From Nocardia sputorum (GTDB taxonomy: Bacteria > Actinomycetota > Actinomycetes > Mycobacteriales > Mycobacteriaceae): 64,000 bases of DNA. The stretch is from the NCBI RefSeq assembly GCF_027924405.1, contig NZ_AP026978.1, forward strand, positions 4,712,001 through 4,776,000. The letters run 5' to 3'. Each line of letters starts with the position of its first letter. The stretch's first letter is position 1. The position numbers were made by a program, and so were the translations under genes. This document shows positions 35,946-44,915 of the stretch, piece after piece. The notes beneath the pieces are model-generated. The model made no database searches and was not told where the DNA came from. It saw nothing but the letters and a program-made list of their open reading frames with translations.

Positions 35946-38690
35946 TCAGTGCGCGGCGGAGTCCCAGCTGTGGCCCACGCCGACCGAGACCTCCAGCGGC
36001 ACCGACAGCGCGATCGCCGCGGACATCTGCTCGCGCGCCAGCGCCTCGAGCGCCTCCCGTTCCCCCTCGGCGACCTCGAACAGCAGTTCGTCATGGATCT
36101 GCAACAGCATCCTGGAGCGCAGACCGGCCTCACGCATCGCCCGGTGCACGTTGATCATCGCCACCTTGATGATGTCGGCCGCGGTGCCCTGGATCGGGGC
36201 GTTGAGCGCCATCCGCTCGGCCGCCTCCCGGCGCTGCCGGTTGCTGGAGTCCAGATCGGGCAGGTAGCGGCGGCGGCCGAACAGTGTCTGGGTATAACCC
36301 ACCTTGCGCGCCTGCTCCACCACCTCGTACAGGTAGTCCCGGATGCCGCCGAAACGGGCGAAGTAGACCTCCATCTGCTCCTTCGCCTCGGCGGTGCTGA
36401 TCTTCAGTTGCGCGGACAGACCGTAGGAACTCAACCCGTAGGCCAGCCCGTAGGACATCGCCTTGATCCGGCGGCGCATCTCCGGGCTCACCTCGGAGAT
36501 CGGGATGTCGAACGCTTTCGACGCCACGAAGCTGTGCAGATCCTCGCCCGAGTTGAACGCCTCGATCAGCCCCTCGTCCCCGGACAGATGCGCCATGATC
36601 CGCATCTCGATCTGGCTGTAGTCCGCGGTCATCAGCGACTGGTAGCCGGCGCCGACGACGAAGGTGTCGCGGATCTGCCTGCCGGTGTCGGTGCGGATCG
36701 GGATGTTCTGCAGGTTCGGTTCGGTGGAGGACAACCGGCCGGTGGCCGCGATGGTCTGGTTGAACGTGGTGTGGATGCGGCCGTCCTCGGCGACACACTT
36801 GAGCAGGCCGTCGACGGTGACCTTCAGGCGGGTGGCGTCCCGGTGCGCGAGCAGGTGCTCCAGGAACGCGTGCTGGGTCTTCTCGTACAGCGACTCGAGC
36901 GCGTCCGCGTCGGTGGTGTAGCCGGTCTTGGTGCGCTTGGTCTTCGGCATGTCCAGCTCGTCGAACAGCACCACCTGCAACTGCTTGGGCGAGCCCAGGT
37001 TGATCTGCTTGCCGATCACGTCGTAGGCCGCCTCGGCCGCCTCGGCGACCCGGTCGGCGAACTGGCGCTGCAGCGTCGCCAGCTGGTCGGTGTCCACCGC
37101 GATGCCCGCCTCCTCCAAGGTGGACAGCACGCCGAGCAGCGGCAGCTCCATGTCCGCCAGCAACGGGGTGGACTCGATCTGGGCCAGTTCCCCGTCGAGC
37201 GCGTCGGCCAGGTCCGCGACGGCCCGCGCGCGCAGCATCTGCGCCCGCGCCAGTTCGGCGTCGACGGCGTCCTCGTCGTCGAGCAGCGACAGCTGCGGGG
37301 TCTCGCCGACCTCGGCGCGCAGTTCCCGGTGCAGGTAGCGCAACGACAGGTCGTCGAGGTTGAACGTGCGCTGGCCGGGACGGACCAGATACGCCGCCAA
37401 CGCGGTATCGCTGGTCAATCCGCCAAGGGTCCAGCCGCGGCCGCGCAGGGCGTGCAGCGCGGCCTTGGCCTCGTGCAGCGCCTTCGGCACCGCCGGGTCG
37501 GCGAGCCAAGCCCCCAGCGCGGCCTCGTCCTCCGGGGTGAGCACCGTGACGTCGATGTAACCGCTCTCGCCGTCGCCCGCCGCGATGGCGAGCGCGCGCA
37601 CGTCGCCACCGGCCGGAGAACCCGTACCGGCGATCGAGACACCATGGCGCACACCGGCTTTCGCGTGCTCGGCCAGCCAGCCCGCGACCGCGCCGATCTC
37701 CAGCGCGCCGCCGCTGATCTCGAAACCGGCCTCCGCCTCGGGCTCCGGCGGAGCCAGCGTCTCGAACAGCCGGTCGCGCAGCACGCGGAACTCGAGATCG
37801 TCGAACAGCTGATGGATCTTCTCGCGATCCCACGGCCCCTGCGCCAGCTGATCGGGGGTGTAGGGCAACGGCACCTCCCGCATCAGCTCGGTGAGCTGCC
37901 GGTTGAGCACCACGCTGCTCAGGTTCGCCCGCAGCGCGTCGCCGACCTTGCCCTTCACCTGGTCGACCTTCTCCACCAAGGTGTTCAGGTCGCCGTACTC
38001 GCGGATCCACTTGGCGGCGGTCTTCTCCCCCACCCCCGGGATACCCGGCAGGTTGTCGCTGGGATCACCGCGCAGCGCGGCGTAGTCGGGGTACTGGTTC
38101 GGGGTGAGGCCGTATTTGGCCATCACTTCCTCCGGCGTGAACCGGGTGAGGTCGGAGACGCCCTTGCGTGGGTACAACACCGTGACGTTCTCGTCGACCA
38201 ACTGGATCGAGTCCCGGTCGCCGGTGACGATGAGCACGCGGAAACCGGCGGCCGTCGCCTGCGTGGCGAGCGTGGCGATGATGTCGTCGGCCTCGAAGCC
38301 GTCGATCGCCATCACCGGGATGCCCAGGGCGCCCAGCACGTCCTTGGTGAGTTCGACTTGGCCGCGGAACTCGTCCGGCGTCGTGGTGCGGTTGGCCTTG
38401 TACTCCGGGTACGCCTCGGCGCGGAAGGTCTGGCGCGAGACATCGAACGCGGCGGCCACATGCGTCGGCTTCTCGTCGCGCAGCAGGTTGATCAGCATCG
38501 CGGTGAAGCCGTACACCGCGTTCGTGGTCTGCCCGGTGACCGTCTTGAAATTCTCCGCCGGTAGCGCGAAGAACGCGCGGTAGGCGATCGAATGCCCGTC
38601 CAGCAGCAGCAGCGTCGGCCGGTCTGCCGAGCCGGGATCGCCGGAGCCGGACGCGGGGGCAGGACGGGGAGCGGTCGTGGGTGAACTCAC
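35946..38690 (-). CDS. polA: DNA polymerase I
   Basis: 914 residues. 5'-3' exonuclease domain (about 25-315: LLLLDGHSIAYRAFFALP, AIDGFEADDIIATLA, GVGEKTAAKWI), a degenerate 3'-5' exonuclease-like domain lacking the acidic proofreading residues (about 330-530), and the polymerase (motif A MTADYSQIEMRIMAHLSGD, motif B RRRIKAMSYGLAYGLSSYGL, motif C LLQIHDELLFE). It fills repair gaps and removes RNA primers. GTG at 38690 is preferred over an upstream frame because TAGACT lies seven bases before it (leaderless). Confidence 0.97.
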   Translation of the reverse strand: MSSPTTAPRPAPASGSGDPGSADRPTLLLLDGHSIAYRAFFALPAENFKTVTGQTTNAVYGFTAMLINLLRDEKPTHVAAAFDVSRQTFRAEAYPEYKANRTTTPDEFRGQVELTKDVLGALGIPVMAIDGFEADDIIATLATQATAAGFRVLIVTGDRDSIQLVDENVTVLYPRKGVSDLTRFTPEEVMAKYGLTPNQYPDYAALRGDPSDNLPGIPGVGEKTAAKWIREYGDLNTLVEKVDQVKGKVGDALRANLSSVVLNRQLTELMREVPLPYTPDQLAQGPWDREKIHQLFDDLEFRVLRDRLFETLAPPEPEAEAGFEISGGALEIGAVAGWLAEHAKAGVRHGVSIAGTGSPAGGDVRALAIAAGDGESGYIDVTVLTPEDEAALGAWLADPAVPKALHEAKAALHALRGRGWTLGGLTSDTALAAYLVRPGQRTFNLDDLSLRYLHRELRAEVGETPQLSLLDDEDAVDAELARAQMLRARAVADLADALDGELAQIESTPLLADMELPLLGVLSTLEEAGIAVDTDQLATLQRQFADRVAEAAEAAYDVIGKQINLGSPKQLQVVLFDELDMPKTKRTKTGYTTDADALESLYEKTQHAFLEHLLAHRDATRLKVTVDGLLKCVAEDGRIHTTFNQTIAATGRLSSTEPNLQNIPIRTDTGRQIRDTFVVGAGYQSLMTADYSQIEMRIMAHLSGDEGLIEAFNSGEDLHSFVASKAFDIPISEVSPEMRRRIKAMSYGLAYGLSSYGLSAQLKISTAEAKEQMEVYFARFGGIRDYLYEVVEQARKVGYTQTLFGRRRYLPDLDSSNRQRREAAERMALNAPIQGTAADIIKVAMINVHRAMREAGLRSRMLLQIHDELLFEVAEGEREALEALAREQMSAAIALSVPLEVSVGVGHSWDSAAH

Positions 38691-38697
38691 GTCCCAG

Positions 38698-38703
38698 AGT
38701 CTA
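38698..38703 (-). promoter_or_regulatory. polA -10 hexamer of a leaderless promoter
   Basis: TAGACT on the minus strand exactly seven bases before the GTG at 38690. Confidence 0.6.
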
Positions 38704-38808
38704 GGGACCGGCACCGACAAGGCGATACGCCGACACCCGGCAGCCGCGAGCGGCCGGGTACCGGTACTCCGGCTCGCGGGGCGCGGACGTCGGCCGCGCC
38801 CCGCGGCC

Positions 38809-40497
38809 TCACAGCGTGGCGACCAGTTCCCGCAGCACGGGCAGGCTCACCGACCCGGAACCGAGCACCACGTCGTGGAAGGCCTTGATGTCGAAGGCCG
38901 CGCCGAGCCGCTCGGTGGCCGCGACCCGCTGGCGCAGGATCTCCAGCTGACCGATCTTGTAGCCGACCGCCTGGCCCGGCATCGCGATGTAGCGGTCCAC
39001 TTCCACGGTGATCTCGGCCAGCCCGACCGGCGCGTTGGCCACCATGAAGTCGATGGCCTGCTGCCTGCTCCATCCCTTCGCGTGCAGGCCGGTGTCGACC
39101 ACCAGGCGGCAGGAGCGCCAGGAGTCCCCGGCCAGCATGCCGAGCCGGCCGAGATCGTCCTCGTACAACCCCATTTCGTCGGCCAGCCGCTCGGTGTAGA
39201 GCGCCCAGCCTTCGACGAAGGCGGTGTTGGCGAAGGACTGGCGCTGGAAGCGCGGCAGATGGTCGAGTTCGTTGGCGATGGTCAACTGCAGATGGTGGCC
39301 GGGAATCGCCTCGTGATAGGCCACCGACGCGGTCTCGAAGCGGCCGCGGCCGGTGGGATGGTGCTGGTTGACGAAATACGTGCCCGGCCGGGAACCGTCG
39401 GCCGCGGGCGGGAAGTAGTACGCCGCAGGCGCATCCGCGGCCAGGAACTCGGGCACCGGCACGATGTCGCAGGACTCCTTCGGCAGGCGCCCGAACCAAT
39501 TCCCCATCTCGGCGGTGGCCAGGGCCAGCGCCCGGCGGGCGTCGAACATGATCTGCTCGGCGTCGTCGTAGCACAGCGCGGGATCCTCGCGCAGCCGGGC
39601 GAAGATCTCGCCGAGATCGGCGGCGCCGAACAGGCGCGCGCCCACCGTCGCGTATTCCTCGCGCAGCTTCGCCAGCTCCGCGAGCCCCAGGTCGTGGATC
39701 TCGTCGGCGCCGAGCTCGGGCAGCGTCGTGTGATGGCGCAGCAGCCGCCGGTAGATGTCCTCGCCGTCGGCGCCGAGCCAGCACAGGCCCGGCCGGTCGT
39801 CGGGACGGGCGGCCGGCAGCAGTTCGTCGTAGAGCGCGTCGCGGTAGACCTGGAACGCGGGCCGGATGACATCCCGCGCCACTTCGGCCAATTCGGACCG
39901 CCACGCGGCCTCACCGTCCCAGCCCTCCGGCCCGGGGAAGGTGACGAAGGGGTCGGCGGCGATGTCCGAGTCCAAGTAGCCGTCCAACTGGTTGAGCGAG
40001 CGCTCGATGGTGATCCGCGCGGGCGGGCGGCCCGCGGCGAGTCCGGCCCGGAAGCGTTCCACGGCCTGGCCGAGCATGTCGCCGAACTGCCGGTAGCGGC
40101 GCACCAGCGCCAGCGCGTGCTCCGGCTGCGGCGCGTTCGTCTGCGGCGCCACCATCAGCACCCCCGCGTGCACGCCGTTCATCTGGTCGGAGGCCAGTTC
40201 CACCGGCCGCCATTCCAGGTGCTCGACCGCGCCGCTCAGCTCGGTGCGCAACAAGCTGCGGGTGATGCGGTCGGCCGGGCTCAATAGGTCGGCGTCGAGC
40301 GCGTCGACCGCGCGCAGCAACTCGCGCCAGGTCGACAGCAGCCGCTGTTCGGCGTCGACGGACAGATCCTCGATCCGATCGTCGAAGCGGCGGTCGCCGA
40401 GCAAGGTCGCCTCGCTCGGCGCCGCCTCGAGCACCGCGTCCCAGTACCGCTCGGCCAGGCTCATCAGCTCGTCGTGACCATCCATGGTCACGATCAT
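38809..40497 (-). CDS. DUF885 putative metallopeptidase
   Basis: 562 residues of the DUF885 family. The putative zinc motif is HEAIPGHH in VAYHEAIPGHHLQL, with EGWALYTERLADEMG downstream supplying a third ligand, as in gluzincin-like carboxypeptidases. No signal peptide or membrane helix, so probably a cytosolic peptidase; substrate unknown. ATG at 40497 is a tentative choice (ATG at 40485 is possible); ribosome site weak. It follows the branched-chain importer by 55 bases on the same strand and could be read through from it, linking uptake and peptide turnover speculatively. Confidence 0.83.
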   Translation of the reverse strand: MIVTMDGHDELMSLAERYWDAVLEAAPSEATLLGDRRFDDRIEDLSVDAEQRLLSTWRELLRAVDALDADLLSPADRITRSLLRTELSGAVEHLEWRPVELASDQMNGVHAGVLMVAPQTNAPQPEHALALVRRYRQFGDMLGQAVERFRAGLAAGRPPARITIERSLNQLDGYLDSDIAADPFVTFPGPEGWDGEAAWRSELAEVARDVIRPAFQVYRDALYDELLPAARPDDRPGLCWLGADGEDIYRRLLRHHTTLPELGADEIHDLGLAELAKLREEYATVGARLFGAADLGEIFARLREDPALCYDDAEQIMFDARRALALATAEMGNWFGRLPKESCDIVPVPEFLAADAPAAYYFPPAADGSRPGTYFVNQHHPTGRGRFETASVAYHEAIPGHHLQLTIANELDHLPRFQRQSFANTAFVEGWALYTERLADEMGLYEDDLGRLGMLAGDSWRSCRLVVDTGLHAKGWSRQQAIDFMVANAPVGLAEITVEVDRYIAMPGQAVGYKIGQLEILRQRVAATERLGAAFDIKAFHDVVLGSGSVSLPVLRELVATL

Positions 40498-40552
40498 GCC
40501 TCGAGCCGGGCCGCGCGGCACCGGAGCGGACACGCCCGCCGGGCGAAGCCGC

Positions 40553-42373
40553 CTAACCCACGCCGAGATACGCCGACTTCACCGCGGGATCGGTGAGCAA
40601 TTCCGCGCCGCGACCGGTTTTGGTGACCTCCCCGGTTTCCATGATGTAGGCGCGGTCGCTGCGAGCCAGCGCCTGCTGGGCGTTCTGCTCCACCAGCAGC
40701 ACCGTGGTGCCCTGCCGGTTGATCTCGCCGATGATCCGGAAGATCTGCTGGATCACCATGGGCGCCAACCCCATCGACGGCTCGTCGAGCAGCAGCAGCC
40801 GCGGCCGCGCCATCAGAGCGCGGGCGATGGCGAGCATCTGCTGCTCACCACCGGACAGCGTGCCGCCGACCTGCTTGCGCCGCTCCAGCAACCGGGGGAA
40901 GAGCTCGAAGACCCACTCCAGCGTCCGTTCGTACTCGGCCTTCTGCCGGAAACCCCGTCCGTAGCAACCCATGTCGAGGTTCTCCTGCACCGTCATGCCG
41001 GGGAACACGCCCCGGCCCTCCGGCGCCTGGATCAGCCCGTGCGTCACCCGCTCGTGCGCCTTCATCCGGGTGATGTCGCGGCCCTCGAACATGATCCGGC
41101 CCCGGGTCAGCGGCAGCAGTCCGGACATCGCACGCATCGTGGTCGTCTTGCCCGCGCCGTTGGCGCCGAGCAGGGTGACCAGCTCGCCCTCGGCGACGGT
41201 CAGCGAGATCCCGTGCAACGCCTGGATTCTGCCGTAATTGACGACCATGTCCTCGACTTCGAGCAGCGGCGCCGCGCCACCGTCGGCCTGCTTGCGCGCC
41301 GCCTCGGTCACCGGCTCGGTGACCGCCGTCTTGCCGAGCGGCACCGCTGCGGGTTCCGGACCCGGCGGCGTGACGTCGCCGGTCTCGCCGTCTCCGGTCG
41401 CGCTGCTCGCGGATTCGCTCACCTCGCTGTCCGGCACGCCCAGGTACGCCGCGATCACCGCGGGGTTGTCCCGGATGTCCGCGGGCAGCCCGTCGGCGAT
41501 CTTGCGGCCGAACTCGAGCACCACGATCCGGTCGGTCACACCCATGACCAGTCGCATGTCGTGCTCGATCAGCAGGACGGTGAAGCCGTCGTCGCGGATC
41601 TTGCGGATCAGATCCATGAGCGCGGACTTCTCACTCGGATTGAACCCGGCCGCAGGCTCGTCCAGGCACAGCAGCTTCGGCTCGGTGGCCAGCGCGCGGG
41701 CGATCTCCAGACGACGCTGGTCGCCGTAGGACAGATTGCGCGCCTTCTCCACCGCGCGCGGGGCGATGCCGACGAACTCCAGCAGCGCCATGCCGCGCTC
41801 GATGGCGTCGCGTTCCTCGCGCCGATGCCGCGGCGTCCGGAACACCGCGCCCGGCACCGACGTCTTGTGCCGTGCGTCCGTGCCGACCACGACGTTCTCC
41901 AGCGCGGTCATCTCGCCGAACAGGCGCACGTTCTGGAACGTGCGCGCGATGCCGAGGCGGGTGATCGCGTTGCGCTTGGTCTTGGTCAGCGGCTTGCCGT
42001 CGAAGTACACCAGGCCGGCGGCGGGCTGGTAGACGCCGGTGATCGCGTTGAAGCAGGTGGTCTTGCCCGCGCCGTTGGGCCCGATGAGGCCGAGGATCTC
42101 GCCGCGGCGGATCTCGAAACTCACCTGGTCCAGGGCGGTGAGACCGCCGAACCGCACGGTGAGGCCCTCGGTGCGCAACAGCGGCTCGCCCACCGCGGTC
42201 TCGATATCCCGGTGCGGGGCGACGACTTCCGCGACGGTCTCGGCGTCCGCGAGGTCCGGGATCACCTGGGTGACGTCGACCGTGCCCGCGGACTCGACCT
42301 GCGGTTCGGCCGCGTAGCCCGCGGCCATGTCCTCGTTGTCGAACAGCGCGTCACCCGCGCCCGGCCCGGTCAT
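40553..42373 (-). CDS. Branched-chain amino acid ABC importer, fused LivG-LivF ATPase
   Basis: 606 residues with two complete ABC ATPases in one chain. After an acidic ~60-residue N-terminus, the LivG half (about 64-312) has Walker A GPNGAGKTT (98-106), LSYGDQRR and LLCLDEPAAGFNP. A Pro/Ala/Thr-rich linker (about 314-368) leads to the LivF half with Walker A GANGAGKTT (403-411), GTLSGGEQQM and LLLLDEPSMGLAP. In most bacteria these are separate proteins. No stop or frame change separates the halves in this sequence. ATG at 42373 overlaps the livM stop by 4 bases. Confidence 0.93.
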   Translation of the reverse strand: MTGPGAGDALFDNEDMAAGYAAEPQVESAGTVDVTQVIPDLADAETVAEVVAPHRDIETAVGEPLLRTEGLTVRFGGLTALDQVSFEIRRGEILGLIGPNGAGKTTCFNAITGVYQPAAGLVYFDGKPLTKTKRNAITRLGIARTFQNVRLFGEMTALENVVVGTDARHKTSVPGAVFRTPRHRREERDAIERGMALLEFVGIAPRAVEKARNLSYGDQRRLEIARALATEPKLLCLDEPAAGFNPSEKSALMDLIRKIRDDGFTVLLIEHDMRLVMGVTDRIVVLEFGRKIADGLPADIRDNPAVIAAYLGVPDSEVSESASSATGDGETGDVTPPGPEPAAVPLGKTAVTEPVTEAARKQADGGAAPLLEVEDMVVNYGRIQALHGISLTVAEGELVTLLGANGAGKTTTMRAMSGLLPLTRGRIMFEGRDITRMKAHERVTHGLIQAPEGRGVFPGMTVQENLDMGCYGRGFRQKAEYERTLEWVFELFPRLLERRKQVGGTLSGGEQQMLAIARALMARPRLLLLDEPSMGLAPMVIQQIFRIIGEINRQGTTVLLVEQNAQQALARSDRAYIMETGEVTKTGRGAELLTDPAVKSAYLGVG

Positions 42374-43788
42374 CGGCCCGCTCCGATCGGCTCGGCCGCG
42401 GCCGGTCTGCGCACGGCCTGATACACCTGCCTGCCGTAGGTGAGCAGCTTCTGCCGCACCGGGAACAGACCCTGCGGACGCAGAATCATCATCACCACCA
42501 ACGCGATACCGAAATACAGATATTTGAGGTCGCCCAGCGACTGCGCGCCGCCCTTGCGGAACAGCAGCACGCTGCCGAGCAGCAACAGCGCCAGCACGCC
42601 GGTCACCACCATGCCGGTGATCACTCCGCGGCGCGGCCACACCCCCAGCCGGGCGGCCCACAGCCGCCAGACGACGATCAGCGCGACGAACACCGCCACG
42701 TCGATCGCCAGCAGGACGTAGCCGGTCGACTCGTCGCTGACCAGCTTCACCGACTGCAGCCGGGCGGGCAGATAGGCGATGACGAACGCGCCGAAGATGA
42801 CGCCGAGTTTGTTGCCCTGCCCGCCGATGACCACCGCACACAGGAACAGCATCGAGTTGATGATGTTGAAGCCGGTGGGATTGATGAACTGCACCTGCCC
42901 GGCGTAGATCGCGCCGGACATGCCGCCCACCGCGGCGCCGATCATGAACGCCCACAGCTTGAACTTGAACGTCGGCACGCCCATGATCTCGGCCGCGTCC
43001 TCGTCCTCGCGGATGGCCACCCAGGCGCGGCCGACCCGGCTGCGCTCCAGATTCCCGACCACCAGCAGCACGACGACCACCAGCGCCATGCCGAACCAGT
43101 ACCAGTAGGTGCCGTAGCTGGCGCGGTCGAGCAGGTTGACGCTGTCCGGGTCACCGCTGTTGCCACCGGAGAACACGCCCTCCGGTTTGCTCGCGGATTC
43201 GCCGACGTGCGGGTAGGCGACACCCGACAGGCCGAGGCTGCCGTTGGTGATCTCGGTGAGGTTCTCGGCGAGCAGCCGGACGATCTCACCGAAACCGAGC
43301 GTCACGATCGCCAGGTAGTCGCCGCGCAGACGCAGCGTCGGCGACCCGAGGATCAGGCCCGACACCGCGGTCACCGCGACCGCGATCGGCAGGCAGGCCA
43401 GCCAGGCCCACTTCGGATCCAGCCAGCCGCCGTCGGTCTGGTTCCACGGGCTGTTGGGGCTGGTGAGCAGGCCGACGGTGTAGGCGCCGACGGCGTAGAA
43501 ACCGACGTAGCCGAGGTCGAGCAGGCCCGCCTGGCCGACCACCACGTTGAGGCCGATGGCCAGCAGCGCGTACATCGCCACCTGCGCCATCACCAGGCCG
43601 AAGTTGTAGGAAGGAGTGTTCAGCAGCGGCGGCGGGAACAGCGGAAGCAGCGCGAGCAGCAGGAGGATCGGGACGCCGACGCCCCACTGCGCGGGCCTGC
43701 TCAGACCATCCCACCACGTGCGGATCGCGTCGCCGAGGCCGCGGCGCGCGGTGTCCGGCGCGGACGCCGTCTTGGTCGTGTCGGTCAT
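42370..43788 (-). CDS. livM: Branched-chain amino acid ABC importer, permease LivM
   Basis: 472 residues. About 10 membrane helices, opening WGVGVPILLLLALLPLFPPPLL. The LivM signature NVVVGQAGLLDLGYVGFYAVGAYTVGLL, the loop RLRGDYLAIVTLGFGEIVRLLAENL and the EAA-like RAWVAIREDEDAAEIMGVPTFKFKLWAFMIGA are intact. It pairs with LivH to form the channel. Starts within the livH stop (4-base overlap) and ends within the livGF start. Confidence 0.94.
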   Translation of the reverse strand: MTDTTKTASAPDTARRGLGDAIRTWWDGLSRPAQWGVGVPILLLLALLPLFPPPLLNTPSYNFGLVMAQVAMYALLAIGLNVVVGQAGLLDLGYVGFYAVGAYTVGLLTSPNSPWNQTDGGWLDPKWAWLACLPIAVAVTAVSGLILGSPTLRLRGDYLAIVTLGFGEIVRLLAENLTEITNGSLGLSGVAYPHVGESASKPEGVFSGGNSGDPDSVNLLDRASYGTYWYWFGMALVVVVLLVVGNLERSRVGRAWVAIREDEDAAEIMGVPTFKFKLWAFMIGAAVGGMSGAIYAGQVQFINPTGFNIINSMLFLCAVVIGGQGNKLGVIFGAFVIAYLPARLQSVKLVSDESTGYVLLAIDVAVFVALIVVWRLWAARLGVWPRRGVITGMVVTGVLALLLLGSVLLFRKGGAQSLGDLKYLYFGIALVVMMILRPQGLFPVRQKLLTYGRQVYQAVRRPAAAEPIGAGR

Positions 43789-44822
43789 GCCCGCGCCCTT
43801 CCGAGACTCTCGCCGAGGATGCCGGTCGGGCGCACCATCAGCACCAGGACCAGCACCACGAACGCGACCACGTCACGCCACTCGGTGCCGAACAGGATCT
43901 GGCCGTACTGCTCCACCACGCCGAGCACCAGCCCGCCCAGCAGCGCGCCGCGCAGGTTGCCGATGCCGCCGAGCACCGCGGCGCTGAACGCCTTGATACC
44001 GAGGATGAAACCGCCGGAGTAGATGATCCCGTTCGGGATCTTCAGCGTGTACAGCATCGCCGCCGCGCCTGCGAGCACACCGCCGATCAGGAAGGTCAGC
44101 ATGATGACCCGTTCCCGCGAGACGCCCATCAGCGTCGCGGTATCGGGATCCTGCGCCACGGCGCGGATGCCGCGCCCGAACTTCGTCCGATTGATCAGCA
44201 ATTCGGTGACGATCGCCAGCGCCACCGCCGCGATCACGATGAGCAGCATGATGTTGGTGACGTCCGCGCCGCCGAAACTGAACTGCACGGTGGGCTCGAC
44301 GAGCCGGATGGCCTGCTGGGCGTTGGTGCCGCCGAGGTCGGGGCGGATCTTCGGCAGCACGAAGTGCACCAACTCCTGGAGCACGAACGACATGCCGATC
44401 GCGGTGATCAGGAAGGCCAGCGGTTTGGCGCCCCGCTTGCGCAGCGGTCGATAGGCCACCCGCTCCAAGCCGACGGCCGCGCCGCCGGATACCGCCATGC
44501 CCACGATCATCGCCAAACCCAGATAGACGACGGTGAGCACTACGCCTTGGGTGTAGACATCGGGACTGGCGACGAATCCGAAGATCATCAAGCCGATCAA
44601 TTGCCCGAACAACCCGAGCATGAAAATTTCCGAATGGGCGAAATTGATCAGCCGCAATACGCCGTACACCAAGGTGTAGCCCACGGCGACCAAGGCATAG
44701 ATGGCGCCGTAGGTCACGCCGTCCACGGTCAGTCGCCAGAAACTATCGATCAGCCCCTCGTAGTTGAAGTCGATCGAACCGGCCGCGAGTTGTATGCCAC
44801 CGGCCAATGCCGTTTGTTTCAT
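43785..44822 (-). CDS. livH: Branched-chain amino acid ABC importer, permease LivH
   Basis: 345 residues. LivH signature GVTYGAIYALVAVGYTLVYGVLRLINFAHSEIFMLG; coupling loop GRGIRAVAQDPDTATLMGVSRERVIMLTFLIG; C-terminal GNLRGALLGGLVLGVVEQY. Seven to eight membrane helices. ATG at 44822 with a GGGCGG-like purine stretch upstream. Separated from livK by 93 bases that contain a strong hairpin. Confidence 0.94.
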   Translation of the reverse strand: MKQTALAGGIQLAAGSIDFNYEGLIDSFWRLTVDGVTYGAIYALVAVGYTLVYGVLRLINFAHSEIFMLGLFGQLIGLMIFGFVASPDVYTQGVVLTVVYLGLAMIVGMAVSGGAAVGLERVAYRPLRKRGAKPLAFLITAIGMSFVLQELVHFVLPKIRPDLGGTNAQQAIRLVEPTVQFSFGGADVTNIMLLIVIAAVALAIVTELLINRTKFGRGIRAVAQDPDTATLMGVSRERVIMLTFLIGGVLAGAAAMLYTLKIPNGIIYSGGFILGIKAFSAAVLGGIGNLRGALLGGLVLGVVEQYGQILFGTEWRDVVAFVVLVLVLMVRPTGILGESLGRARA

Positions 44823-44857
44823 TTATTTCCGCCCTCATCCATTCGCCCACCGAACAA

Positions 44858-44897
44858 CGGCACGTACAGGGATTCGGATGAACCCCCGTACGTGCCG
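44858..44897 (-). terminator. livK-livH intercistronic hairpin
   Basis: CGGCACGTAC/GTACGTGCCG, perfect 10-bp stem extended by GGG/CCC past one mismatch, immediately after the livK stop. Likely a partial terminator or 3'-end stabiliser that keeps binding-protein mRNA in excess. Confidence 0.7.
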
Positions 44898-44915
44898 TGC
44901 GCTCGGAATCCGGGA

